NCBI GenBank assembly: GCA_949152475.1
Contig: OX424561.1
Span: 30,498,481 to 30,562,480, forward strand
DNA: 64,000 nt
Direction of reading: 5' to 3'
DNA from: Terebella lapidaria
Taxonomy: Eukaryota; Annelida; Polychaeta; Terebellida; Terebellidae
The stretch's first letter is position 1. Each line of letters opens with the position of its first letter. Below, one piece after another: positions 32,861-44,735 of the stretch. A model generated the notes under the pieces. The model did not search any database, was not told the origin of the DNA, and saw nothing but the letters and a program-made list of their open reading frames with translations. Position numbers and translations under genes: made by a program.

Positions 32861-35706
32861 AAGGTCACACGGCACAACCGGTTCAGTGATTCTAGGGGTA
32901 CTTTATGAGGGGCAGGTCCCATGATTCTGGGGGCAAGGTTTCATGATTCTAAGGGAAATTCTTGTCAAAACAGGTGGGGTGTCCCTGAATATTGCGCAAA
33001 AATGATATAAATTCTGCCACAATCAAAATATTTATTATTCGATTAGTTGACTCAATCGTTGCAGAGTGTACACAAAAGAAGTTTTCAGTCAGGGTGTCTC
33101 TTATATTCGTGTAATAAGCTCCAAGAATTACTGGTGGACTGTCAAGGCTATAATAAGTACTCAGAAATCATACATTTTGAAGCATTTGGTAATGTTTCTG
33201 GTTGATTTTAGATGTAAAAAATATCACCATTTTCTTTGGTGATGAAATTAGAGCATTTAGATGGAGAAACATCACTATTTCCTTTGGTGATGAAACTAAA
33301 GCTAGGAAATGTGTTGAGTTTATGGAAATTGGAATTTTCGGGAAAATATGATTATAGGGGCAGGCTAACATGATTTTGGGGGCAAACACCCATGTATGTC
33401 AAGTAAAGAGAGGATGAATTATGTTCAGGGCCAGATAGAAGCAATTGATCTGAAATCTCATACTCCAAATATAGATTCGGAATTCCTAGCTGATGAGCTG
33501 TGATATTGAATCTACCTCTCTTCATATTTCCATAATGTACCGGAAGGTGCCTTAAGATGTCAAGCGGGCTAGTATTGAATCTGTTGATGTTAGTATTTCA
33601 CAATTAATTGTTTTCGCTGGAATATTCGGAATGAAACATCACAAATTTTCATCCCCCGTCGATAGATTGCAATGTAAATAAAATGTCAAATCTCAAATGC
33701 TGCTTGACATCGACTGATAATGTAAATATAGGCCTATAGGTAAAAATTTTGTTACCTGAATAACGTTTATTTTTTTACCCATTTAGGGTACGCGTGCCTT
33801 AGACTCTTTCAGCATAGATCGCGCAAAGCAGACCTGAGATTATTAAAGCAGCGTTTCGCTAATTACGAAGATACGACTTGTACAAATAATTATGGTGAAG
33901 TACTAACATCAATAGATTTTAGGAGGCTCACGGCTTTATACATGCAAAATTTAAAATAATAAGAAACTTTTGATATTTTCACCTTAGACTTGTATAGGGA
34001 TGATCTACCAGAAAATGAAATAAAAAAGATATGTCACCATGTTAATTAAAAATTTATGGCTTGTTTTCTGAGGCGTGTTCTTCACCATTTCGTGGCCTAT
34101 TATAACGGGCGTTCAATGCATTTGTGTTTTTATGGTATGTTCTGTTTTCTTTTTCGATGTGCGTGGAAATAATAACATCTTGCCAAATGTAGCATAAATA
34201 TTGTTGGAAAATGATTCTACAACGCAAATAACGCACAAAATATGATTTTACCATAGAAATACTTCGCCAAAAACTGAGAAAAAGTTGCATGAAATTGCAT
34301 GAAAAACAGTATTGGCTGAATTCTGTTTTTCAGCACTCGACAGTGTGTATAATTGACTAGAGTGTGGAAAAATAATAACATATTGACAAATTTAGCATAG
34401 ATTTGTTGGAAAATGATTCTACAACACAAATAACCCAAAAAAATATGGGGTCACCATGGAAAAAAATGACCAAAAATGACCAAAAATGAAAAATTGCATG
34501 AAAAACGGTATTGGATAAATTCACTCTTAGCACTCGTATATTGACTTGAGTGTGGAAAAATAATAACATCTTGACAAATTTAACATATATATGCATTGAA
34601 AAATGATTCTACAAGACAAATAACTCCAAGAAAATGAGGTTACCGTGGAAATATTTGACCAAAATGAGATGAAATGAACAACTGCATGTTAAACGGTATT
34701 GGATAAATTCACTACATCTATCAGCACAAACATATCTGTAGTACTGACTATGGCTGGATATATAATATTGTTTTATCATATTTAGGACAAAACGTGTCCG
34801 CTGTTAGCAGCTGGTTGGACTTGTTGGCAACGTAAAAACCGCAAAGCACGTATTCGTTGAAATTTCATGAGATTTAATGATATTTCAACTGGTTGTAGTT
34901 ACTTCATTCACCAGGTGGCGCTTCTTTTCCCCGTGAGCCTCGTTAATACTCGCCCGCTTGACATTTCAAGGCTCCTTCCGGTGCGATATGCCTTGGAAAT
35001 GTGAAGAGAGTATTCTTGCATAATTTGACTTTATCTAAACAAAATCATGGATGGATTCCGAACTGTTTATTACAACAATATTATTAAGAAGAGGTAGATT
35101 CTATACCACAGCACATCAGCTAGGAATTCCTAACCTATATGCGGAGTATTAGATTTCAAATCAATTGCTTTTATCTGGCTTTTGAACAGAATTCATCATT
35201 TTTTTACAGGACATATATGGGTGTTTGCCTCCAGAATCATGGTAACCTGCTCCTAGAATCATATTTTTCCCAAAAAAATCCAATTTGCATAAAATCAACA
35301 CATTTCCTAGCCTTAATTTCACCACCAAAGGAAATAGTTATGTTTTTCCATCTAAAATCAACCCGAAACATGACCAAATGCTTCAAAATGTATGATTCCT
35401 GAGTACTTATTGTAGCCTTGACAGTCCGCAGGAATTCCTGGAGCTTAATACACGAATATAGGAGACACCCCGCATGAAATATCTTTTTGTGTGCAGTCTG
35501 CAACAATTGAGCCAAGGAATCGAATAATAAATGTTTTTATTGTGGCAGAATTCATATAATTTTGGTTAAAAATTCAGGAACACTCCACTTGTTTTGACAA
35601 GAATTTCCCCTAGAATCATGAAACCTTACACCCGGAATCATGGGACGTGCCCCTAGAATTATAAAATACCCTTAGAATCACTGAACCGGTTGTGCCCTGT
35701 GAAGGT
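32861..35706. mobile_element. 2.8-kb element with ~0.7-kb TIRs and 5-bp TSD
   Basis: The left end from 32866 reads CACACGGCACAACCGGTTCA; the right end, reversed from 35701, reads CACAGGGCACAACCGGTTCA. AAGGT flanks both (32861-32865, 35702-35706). The inverted arms run about 32866-33575 and 34950-35701 with many small differences (shared words: TTCTTGTCAAAACA, TTTCCTTTGGTG, AATGTGTTGA, CCGCTTGACAT in reverse). The core has no recognisable transposase, only three tandem copies of a ~195-bp unit (34150-34750). A CACA tip with a 5-bp duplication is the pattern of Transib/ProtoRAG elements (consensus CACWATG), but positions 5-7 do not fit, so family membership is unproven. Confidence 0.75.
34150..34750 (+). 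repeat. Three diverged tandem copies of a ~195-bp unit
   Basis: Each copy has GTGTGGAAAAATAATAACAT (first copy GTGCGTGGAAATAATAACAT), GAAAATGATTCTACAA, an ACCATGGAAA-like word, TTGCATGAAAAACGGTATTG and a TCAGCACTCG-like end. They form the core of the 2.8-kb element. Confidence 0.8.
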
Positions 35707-36450
35707 GCACGTGTATCATCGTTTGTACCATAGATGAACACCAGTGTTCAGTTTGGGGCCATGACTTTAACACTAGTGTTCATTCCATTAACGTGGGTGC
35801 CGCCAATGTCGTGACGTGTTCAATTCTTCGTACTAGTATACTACACCCGCGCCTAGGCCAGACACCTGTACGTCATTTGTGGCCTGCCACCCGTGAGTAT
35901 GTGTCACTATGTCAAAAACACGTGTGTGAATGCAAGTGAATGAAATTATGTAAGAAGTATTGTGTTTGCAAGCAATTTATCGTGGCTTTGAAGAGCTTCT
36001 TCTATAACATGAGTGTACATACAGATAAATATAACATTTTTTACTCGATTGCCAGGCTAGAGACAAGACTCAATCGAAAGAAAATCAGCATGGAAGCGCC
36101 ATGTGTCAAAACGATGTACTGACACAAAATACAATGCATTCGTCTCGAACAATGCAAAGTTGCAAACGTTCTTCGGCTGGTAAATACATAACTGTCTGCA
36201 GGATTAATCATAATTAAACAAATAAATAGCAATCTGAAAACATCATATGTACATCATATACTAAAGAACGAACATGATATTGTGATCTGTCAATCGCGAA
36301 CCGGCATCAAAAAGTGTGTCGTGGCCATCTTGAAAAATCTGCATATTCATGAGATCAATAGACAAAAGGAGTTTGTTCATTGGCTGGACGTGTTGCCATG
36401 CAACACCACCAAGCAGGTACATCAGCAGCTGATCAGAAAGATCATACAAG
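35707..36450. other. Non-coding stretch with twin palindromes
   Basis: No gene recognised. GAACACCAGTGTTC near 35736 and AACACTAGTGTT near 35770 are two related short palindromes 20 bp apart; significance unknown. Confidence 0.45.
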
Positions 36451-36453
36451 AAT

Positions 36454-38188
36454 TCACTGGATTTCCCAAAGGAGCTCATGGAAAAGCCTGAAACAATCAA
36501 TGCAAACATTGATGTTGCATTTCAAACAACCATAGATTGTTTCACGGCGGATATTTTGACGCCTGCACTGTTTGCAAGTGCGTTTCTTATCCAGCGTTCC
36601 GGGCCAGTGGGCATGGCCAGCGTTGTCCACAATGTCAGGGGGGTCACGCCGCCTTCTCTCCGCAAAGTCCCCGATCATCTGATATGTCAATGCCTGACGA
36701 AACTCCAATTGTGTGCGATCACGCCTACGTCCACGTCTCGTCGTCAGCTGTTGGTCTGGAGACTCACGCATAAGAATGTACGCGTTGACGATGGCCAAGT
36801 CCAGCAAGAAAAAGAACAGGTACTTCCACCATCTCAATGACTTTCTTCCCATGGAATAAGAGGCCCGAAGCTGATCAGCGTGATCGATACCATTCATATA
36901 CTTGGTATGAGCCCCAAGCACTGATGGACACTGATGTGCCCACTGATGTGCCCACTGTCCTGCCAGACAGTGGGCACAAGGACACCCCGCTGTCTCTGGA
37001 CGCACTCCCCTTGCTGCATCAGCTTCTTCAAGTCTGGAGGAAACCCTCTGCGCATGGGACGCACCACATGCGTAGATGACATCACTCTCAAGGTCGTCGA
37101 AAAAGGCAGAAGACGAAAAAAAATTATCCATATATACATGATAGTGATATCCCTGCAAATCTCTGGTCAAGTCCTTGACCATACGCCTCGGGTTGATTGT
37201 TGTTGCGGCCAGTGTAGACCTGCAGCTGTTCCACATAACCAGAGTGGGGGTCAGCCCGATTCCACATCTTCAGGCCCCTCTTCGTGGGCTTCATGGGCAT
37301 GTACTGTTTGAACGACAGGCGGCCAGTGTAACCTACGATGGCCTCTACCTGTTGATGATGTTCCGACAATAAGCAACCTTGTCGTAACCTGGCTGGTTCC
37401 TGGGGGGATTACCACGGACATCGTTGACATGAAAATACTGCGTTAGCTTCTCGAAGCGGAGCCGTGTCATTCTCTGAGGCAGTCCAGAAGCATGGAAGAG
37501 CGATTCTGTCATGGCGTACATGGCGTAGTTGGGCAGCTTCATGATGCCCATCAATACCTGCATCCCTGAAATATGGTATGTATTTTTGTACTCTAATGTT
37601 CACTAATAGTTAGTTAATTTTTATTTATTCTAAATTTATTATTTGTTGTGTTTGTTCATTTTTCATATATTGATTCATTCATCTGTAGCTATAAGTCAAT
37701 ATTCACAACTATTGTGATAATGAGTATGTTTATAATGAAAAATAAATTTTTAGTGAAAAAAATGAAGAACAAACTTTAATTATCTTCACCTACTAGTAGA
37801 TGAGCACGAATTTCTTGTGCAGAAAGAAATCAGCATATCTGTTGGTCTCGTCGGCAATCGTCTGGTACATCGCAGGCCCGAACATCTGATTCAGGAAATC
37901 AAGCTCACGCTTGTCTGCTGCCAAAGCTATCGAGGGACCAGCTCTTCTTACGAAAGGTTGAATCGCATTTTGATGCAGATTTGCACGCCAAATGCGCCCT
38001 TGTACTCTCTGACCTTGGATGTGTCCCCGTCGTTCTCGTCCTCCGTGTTGCCGCCAACGTCATTGCTTGTCAGATCGCTGCTATGTACGGAAATTCGGAC
38101 TGGAAATATCCGAGAAATTGTCATCGGGGGATCTGTAGATATCATTGTCATCGAACTCCAAAAAACTTTCACCACTCTCTGATGTCAT
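36454..38188 (-). pseudogene. piggyBac-type transposase, broken
   Basis: A cut-and-paste transposase targeting TTAA. The acidic start is MTSESGESFLEFDDNDIYRS at 38188. QPFVRRAGPSIALAAD…DETNRYADFF (37960-37800) and VLMGIMKLPNYAMYAM (37555) are the dimerisation part; an acceptor at about 37565 suggests an intron. The RNase H core follows with GYTGRLSFKQYMPMKPTKRG (37330), VYMDNFFSSSAFFDDL (37130) and KYMNGIDHADQLRASYSMGR (36900). The end is a Cys-rich zinc domain, CKQCRRQNIRRETIYGCLKC (36540). At least four frame changes (near 38060, 37360, 37085 and 36920) and an ATC-TAC-TAG-TAG end at the first exon make it inactive. A GGGCACATCAGTG-type microduplication gives QWAHQWAHQ. Its first codon lies ~10 bp from the edge of the next element; no TTAA-flanked ends were found. 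Confidence 0.85.
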
Positions 38189-38195
38189 ATCCGAA

Positions 38196-40110
38196 AATTA
38201 GCCCAAGGGCTAAGAGAGGTTACTGGACAATATACATTTTAGATATTATTAGCATTTTGTCCAGTGACCTTGAAAATAAAGTCATTAGTGATTTCAAGGC
38301 CATGAAATATTCAACAAATATATCACTTCTAGTATGTCCACAATAGATTCCTAAGCTGTAAAGTTGATAATAAGTGAGATATTAGCCATTCTGTGATGTG
38401 ACCTTGAAAATGAGCTCCAAGTTCAAGGTCATGAAATTATTCAGCATATATCATTTCCTCTATATTCACAATTGATTCCTAAGCTGTAAAGTCGATAATA
38501 AGCGAGATATTAGCCATTTTGTTCTCTGACCTTGAAAATGGGATCAAAGGTCAAGTTCTAGATCACTAAAATATTCAGCATACATCATTTCCTATATGTT
38601 CACTCTGGACTGCTAAGCTGTAAATTCGATGATAAGCGAGATATAAGCCATTTTGTATTCTGACCTTGAAAATAAGGTGACTGACCTGGAAATTAAAATA
38701 TTCTGAATGTTCAGAATATATCATTTCCTATATGTTCAGAATTGATTCCTAAGCTGTAAAGTCGATAACAAGCAAGATATTAGCCATTTTGTCCTGTGAC
38801 CTTGAAAATGGGGTCAAAGGTCAAATTCAAGGTCACGGGAATATTCAGCATATATCATTTCCAGCTCAAACTCAAGGTCACGAGAATATTCAACAAATAT
38901 CATTTCCTATATGTCCACGATTGATTCCTAGTCTCTAATCACAATATTAAGTGAGATATCAGGCATAATGTGTCCCATTATAAAGTATAGGAGATTTTAA
39001 GAAGGGAAAATGTCACATTTGGCCTGAGTTTGGGCCCGAAATGGCCCACTTCGAGCGATTCAAAGGCAACTTCACAATTGATTCCTATAGCTGTAAAGTC
39101 GATAATGAGCGAGATATTAGCCATTTTGTCCTGTGACCTTGAAAATGAGGTCAAAGGTCAAATTCAAGGTCACGAAAATATTCAGTTTATATCATTTCCT
39201 ATATGTTCACAATTGATGCATAAGCTGTAAAGTCGATAATAAGCGAGATATTAGCCATTTTGTCCTGTGACCTTGAAAATGAGGTCAAAGCTCAAACTCA
39301 AGGTCACAAGAATATTCAACAAATATCATTTCCTATATGTCCACGATTGATTCCTAGTCTCTAATCACAATATTAAGTGAGATATTAGGCATAATGTGTC
39401 CCATTATAAAGTTTGGGCCCAAAATGGCCCACTTCGAGCGATTCAAAGGCAACAAAACTCATACACTTCATACGGGTCCATATGAGATTTGTTTTGCATC
39501 AATAGGAAAAAAGTTACTGAACAGATTTTGAGAAAATGCCCGCCAAAATCTGAAATCAGGCATTTTCCGTCGAAAAGGGCCCCCATTTTGAAAATTTAGG
39601 TCTAAGGTCAAAATCATGATCATGAGAATATTCAGCATATATCATTTCCTATATGTCTTCAATTGATTCCTAGTCTCTTATCACAATATTAAGTGAGATA
39701 TTAGTGTCCCATTATAAAGCATAGGAGAATTTAACATGGAAAATTCCCATTTGGGCCAAGTTTGGGCCCAAATGGCCCACTTCGAGCGATTCAAGGGCAA
39801 CGCAACTTATACACATCATACGGGATCATATGAGGAGTGATATACTCCAATAAGGAAAAAAGTTACTGAACAGATTTTGAGAAAAAAGCCGCCAAAGTCC
39901 AAAATCAGACATTTTTCGTCGAAAATGGCCGCCATTTTGAAAAAAAAATGCGAAAATCAAAAAACTAAAAAACCTTTCCTGGAAATATTTTTAGGTATTT
40001 TTGTGCAAAATTTCAGAAATATTCGACTATGAACTTTAATGATAAAAATTTGGACGGAAGGACGGACGAAGGACGCAACGCCACGGCAATAGGTTTTTGG
40101 CCCAAAGGTA
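38196..40110 (+). mobile_element. Element with ~135-bp internal satellite and GGACGGAC end
   Basis: Starts at TTAGCCCAAGGGCTAA and ends near GGACGGAAGGACGGACGAAG-GACGCAACG. About seven tandem copies of a ~130-140-bp unit fill 38240-39400; each has AGCTGTAAAGTCGATAATAA, GAGATATTAGCCATTTTGT, TGACCTTGAAAATGAGGTCA and CATATATCATTTCCTATATG. The right part repeats GGCCCACTTCGAGCGATTCA three times. Related copies lie at 43250-43620 (reverse) and 62147-63100. No coding capacity was recognised; class unknown. Confidence 0.7.
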
Positions 40111-41300
40111 CGGTAGCCTAAAAACACGCAAGAAATCGATCGAAAAACACAGAAAATCTGAGAAGAAGCAGACCGGAGATCGTCTGTGTCCAGTTTGTTT
40201 ACTCGTAAAACCACATGTAATTTCGACACGTGACTGTGTTTTTGTTAGCATAAAATATTTGAATATTCATAGTGTTTGCCCTGACTGAATATGTAACACA
40301 CACACTCATTGGTTGTGAATAAATCTTTATTGTTTTCCTCACGTTCGATTACTTTCGGTGTTTTGAGATTCAAAACTATAACATGTTGCGAAGCCATTTT
40401 CGACCTTTTTGAACCGTTTTCGTTCAGGAGACGTACCTTGATGATAGAGAAGATAATATTGCGAACTTTTACAGCACAATATTGAGCGACAAGGTTAAGG
40501 TCACAGAAAAGGTCAAAATAGAAAATTCGCAATAGCTCTGCTTATATTCATTATTAATTTCCCTCATTAACTTTGTATTTTTCTACAGTCAATTCCACAT
40601 CATTTGCTATATGATCGATGGTCGTACGATCCAAATTCCCTATTATCGCTAAAGGTCGACAATGTATGGGTCATCAGCTTTGATTTTAGTAACTAAATCT
40701 GCAATCTCTGATTGTCTCGTTGTACATGCAGCCAATGCGAAGTTATCTTACATCAAACACAAGGCACGTCTAAAGGCGGCATCGGGTATGGAGAGAGCAG
40801 AATCGTGAACGTCAAATGGCGTGATCGGGGTATTTTAGCTAATTCTTTGCCCGCCTAAAGGCCCAGGACATGATAAATTCACGGTACAAGACTAGATTGC
40901 CTGTTGCAAGTCATTGTTGGCAACCACATTATGAATAGGGCCCGGAATCAGCTAATTAGCGGGTATATGTGGCGTATATGTATCATATCTGTAAGTTTAT
41001 TCTAATATTGAAAACATGTCGAGGTTCTCAGTGAAACACGCTTTTTGGCCGTAGTTTTGTTTTGGATAATCGAATCAACTTGAAATGTTGTGTGTCTTAA
41101 TTGAGTATCATGCCGTAATTTTTCACCAAATTTCAGATTTATATCTCAAGAAATGAAAAAGTTGGTAATCTACCTCAATGTTAAATTTCAGTCCAAAATG
41201 GGATCAAATAAATTCCATCAAATTCAGGGCTTTTATGTTTATGCCAGTACAAAATGGATTTATTCCGTTGATTCGAAGTCGGTAGGCATAGTCGCGGTGT
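40111..41300. other. Non-coding stretch
   Basis: No gene recognised. The open frames at 40036-40288 and 40245-40532 have no known motif. The segment is AT-rich and may include 3' flank of the LINE at 41.3 kb. Confidence 0.5.
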
Positions 41301-41303
41301 ATA

Positions 41304-42735
41304 TTAAGTAAATATGTTTATTTTGAAGCAATATATAACTGGAACATCAGATAAAAGTCGTTTCTGTGTGCAGACCCTGAAATTCCATGTTGGGCCTTGT
41401 ACACCATTGTCAACAGTTTGAATGTTATCCGGTATTGGAAGCCAATGCAGACGGTGTAATATTGGCGTGATAGGTTCAGATCTTTTCGAACGTGTAACCA
41501 GTCTCGCTGCAGTGTTCTTTATCCGCTGAAGACGCCCAAGTTTGTCAGCTGGCAAGCCGTACAATATGGCATTCGAATAATCCACTTTGGACATTATGAA
41601 TGCGTGGACCAACTTCTCACACATTGCTTTGTCAGGGTAGTTCCTGAGACGGCCAATGAACCTGATGGAGGCTACCGCCGCCCTCGTTGTATGACGTATG
41701 TGCTTGTGCATGATCAAATTACAGTCCAGGATAGCACGGAGATCCTTGACCTTATCACAGGTTTCAACAAAAGAGTCACCAACGTGGAGTCCGCCAATGA
41801 TAGGGGTTGGTCTGTAGCATGAAGACAAAAACATCACTTCAGTCTTTGCTTCATTCAATTGAAGTTTGTTTGTCGTCATCCAATTCTGAATTGCAGAAAT
41901 GCACGTTTCCAGTCTCCGAGTGTCATCCGCGTATGAGACGTAGTGGATGTCGTGGGATCTGATGACGTCACCTAGGGGTCCCAGGTACAAGTTGAACATG
42001 ACAGGACCCAGGACCGATCCTTGTGGGACGCCATGTGAGAGTGGTTTGGCGCTGGACGTACCCTTCGGAAGTCGCTCCGACTGCGTTCTTACAGACAAGT
42101 ATGAGCTGATCCAGTCCAAGGCATTCACAGTAATGCCATACCGTTCGTCCAGACGAGATAACAGGGTAGCATGGTCGATCGTGTCAAAATCAGCGCTAAG
42201 GTCGAGTAAGACCAGCGCTGCCTGTTGACCCCTGTCCAGAGAGAGAAGGAGGCCATTGGTGACCTTGACCAAGGTCGTCTCGGTCGAGCAGAAGGCCCTG
42301 TAAGCTGACTGCATACTGCCATATAGTCCATCACCATGCGAATAGTTGTGCAGTTGCTGGGCGACGACACGCTCCAGGCACTTTGACAGGTAGGGTAGAT
42401 TCGAGACAGGCCTGTAGTTTGACAAAACTCCTGGATCCAGATCAGTTTTCTTCAAGATGGGCGATATAGCTGCATGCTTGAATGATTCAGGAACAGTATC
42501 CGCTTCCTTTGAGTGGTTGATGATCCGTGTAATGGGCGTGATAAAATCTGACAAGCATGCCTTGAACAGCCATGCTGGAATCGGATCCATCGAGGATGAT
42601 TTGCATGGGTTGTCCTTGATGATTTTCAAGAGGCCTTCCTCAGACTGACTGCCAATCATCGAGACATGCGTCAAGAGTGTTGTGGCTTAGAGGTTCAACA
42701 GCTGAGCTGGTGGATTGGTGATCCAGCTTGTGTCT
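41304..42735 (-). mobile_element. CR1-like LINE reverse transcriptase, 5'-truncated
   Basis: A 456-residue minus-strand frame holds a non-LTR reverse transcriptase: SSSMDPIPAWLFKACL, HAAISPILKKTDLDPGVLSN-YRPVSNLPYLSKCLERVVA, YRAFCSTETTLVKVTNGLLL, LLDLSADFDTIDHATLLSRL, HGVPQGSVLGPVMFNLYLGP and YVSYADDT (active site), then WMTTNKLQLNEAKTEVMFL and a C-terminal TPILHRLHWLPI. About 20 residues usual after YADDT are missing, and the end after LHWLPI is aberrant. The endonuclease domain is absent, with homology beginning near 42735 beside a PLE fragment, as expected of incomplete reverse transcription. The clade (CR1/L2) is judged from motif style. Confidence 0.8.
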
Positions 42736-42739
42736 GATT

Positions 42740-42870
42740 AGCGTGGAATAGCGTATACATTGTGACACAAACAGACCATAACTGGTAAATGTGTATCAAT
42801 CTCCACCCTTAGATATGTGCTTTCGTTAATTTCAAGTTCCTTGGGACAATATCCCGACAATAACACACTT
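42740..42870 (-). mobile_element. Penelope-like element, small diverged fragment
   Basis: TGGAATAGCGTATACATTGTGA, CACAAACAGACCATA, ATCAATCTCCACCCTTAGAT and TAATTTCAAGTTCCTT follow the order of 26460-26690 in PLE copy 1, with deletions. It borders the truncated LINE. Confidence 0.6.
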
Positions 42871-43249
42871 TGACATTATTTATTATGTTATCTGAAATTC
42901 TTACATGGTGACATCACAGCGCTCTTAGCATTTCAGTCATTTCAAAAGGCGTTATATCAGTTGATAACGACCCTAGGGGCCTAGGGCCTATATCAGATTT
43001 ACGTTTCTAGGAGAAACGGCGTACAAAAATTGTCACAACCGCAACAAACACATGTACTATGGTAATGTTTGTTTGCTCACAATCGTTTACCATGTTAGAA
43101 TATAAATAATGTTTAAATTATTCCTTAATTCTAACATGGTGACGTGACTGACCGTCACAGCGCTCTTAGAATTCCCACGGAGGTTGATCGGATGCAGTAA
43201 TATATGGTTATTGTACAATATGGGGTTTTATGCCCGAGGGTCAAGTCTT
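42871..43249. other. Non-coding stretch
   Basis: A phrase (TTCTAACATGGTGAC…CACAGCGCTCTTAG) occurs at 42895-42930 and again at 43130-43170 as a short direct repeat. Nothing else recognised. Confidence 0.5.
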
Positions 43250-43640
43250 TGAGAAAAATTTTTGGCCATTGAAAATTTGTTTGGGACTTAGAAAATTTCA
43301 CCCAATTTTTCCTTCATAATGGGAGCTGTGCGGAGTAAACTCATAGAACACATCAAGATATAGCCTAAGTATTGGCACATTCAAATGGGAAATCATATAT
43401 TGTGGTTTGAGTGGTGACCTTGAATTTGACCTTCAATGACCTTGAAAGGTCAAAACGACCTTTTTTGTCGAAAAAACGATGAATTTTGTCTTCGGTGGCC
43501 ATTTTCTCAAAATCTATTCAGACAGTTTTCCTCAAAATCATGTGTAAAATTCTCCTTATATACCTTTGTGATGTGTATAAGTTTTGTTGCCTTTGAATCG
43601 ACGGTCTGTGAAAATATGTCGTCAACGAAAAAAATCTTTC
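43250..43640 (-). mobile_element. Reverse fragment of the satellite-bearing element
   Basis: GTGTATAAGTTTTGTTGCCTTTGAATCG is the inverse of a phrase at 39440-39470. GACCTTGAAAGGTCAAAACG and GGCCATTTTCTCAAAATCT also correspond to parts of the 38-40 kb element. Confidence 0.55.
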
Positions 43641-44735
43641 AAGATGTAACTTGATTTCTTGTTATAGTCCATACAGATTTTTTTAGCAACATTTACGAAC
43701 ATGTTTTAACAATAGATTTTAACATCAGTGTAGCAATTTATATGTTGGAAAATCAGTATTCTATGCACTTCTCATGATTGCCGGTAAGCTACAGCACCCT
43801 TGGTGCTATGTTTAAAAATACTCGAAGATGTAGTAACAATGGTTGAATGCCCGTTCAGGATGCAGTTACAATCTTTCTGAGATACAGTAACAATTGTTTT
43901 CAACACTACAGCACTTCATTTATGTACACATACTTTTTTCTGAAGTCTTGGATATAAATTATACACGTGTTAAAAGTGTAAAAAGAAAAGAATTGTATCA
44001 GAGAATATATGTGAACATTGTCTTAACAAGTTCAGAATATATTGTTCTAAACAAAAGTAGTGTACCTAATTCGAGACAACAATTCCTATGTCATTTTAGT
44101 AACCATCGGTGACCAATTTCTTTAATCATTTTGTGCTGCATTTTGTGTCAACAATATGACGATACACAAAACAGTTAGGCTTACATTGAAGACCAGTAGA
44201 TCTATTATGCTTAGTATAATACATAACAATAAGCCTCCTTGAGAACGATTTATTGTTTATGAAGTTTACCACTAATTCATCACTTACGTCCAGACATTCT
44301 GGTATATTAATGTATAATTATTTATGTCTGGCTCTTAACCACGATCACCCCCCGGCTAATAGCTCTCACTTGTATGTCAAAATAATGTTTCTTCCCCAAA
44401 TAGTACATCTGTGCGCGAGTTTCTGGGTTGCGGAAAACCCAAGCAGTCACACTGCTGCCGTACGACGTATGTATAATCATGATATAATATTAACCAAATA
44501 CTGCATTGTATTGGGATTTATTTCGCACGGGTCCTTTCACGGAGCACGAGTTTATTAGTTATCCCATGTTTGTTCACGGGATACGGAATTATATCTACGT
44601 CTAGCTGTCCGTATCCCGAGAGGACGAAAGCCGACATGGGGTAACGAATTTAGTACACTAATTCCAGCTGGTGTACAGTAGAAACGAGACAATCAGAGAT
44701 TGCAGACCCTCGCCCTTCAGATTCAGTCACTAAAA
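43641..44735. other. Non-coding stretch with a palindromic patch
   Basis: No gene recognised. At 44556-44645 an imperfect inverted repeat pairs TTATCCCATGT with ACATGGGGTAA and GGGATACGGA with TCCGTATCCC. A short PLE-repeat tail (ACTAATTCCAGCTGGTGTAC AGTAGAAAC) is at 44657. Words like GATGCAGTTACAATC near 43860 resemble ones at 54440-54680. Confidence 0.5.

Noticed and set aside
32866-35701. Firm Transib assignment
   Set aside because: Tip and duplication length are suggestive, but heptamer positions 5-7 do not match and there is no RAG1-like core; kept as a question only.
41604-42648. Plus-strand open frames opposite the LINE reverse transcriptase
   Set aside because: Antisense shadows of the minus-strand RT.
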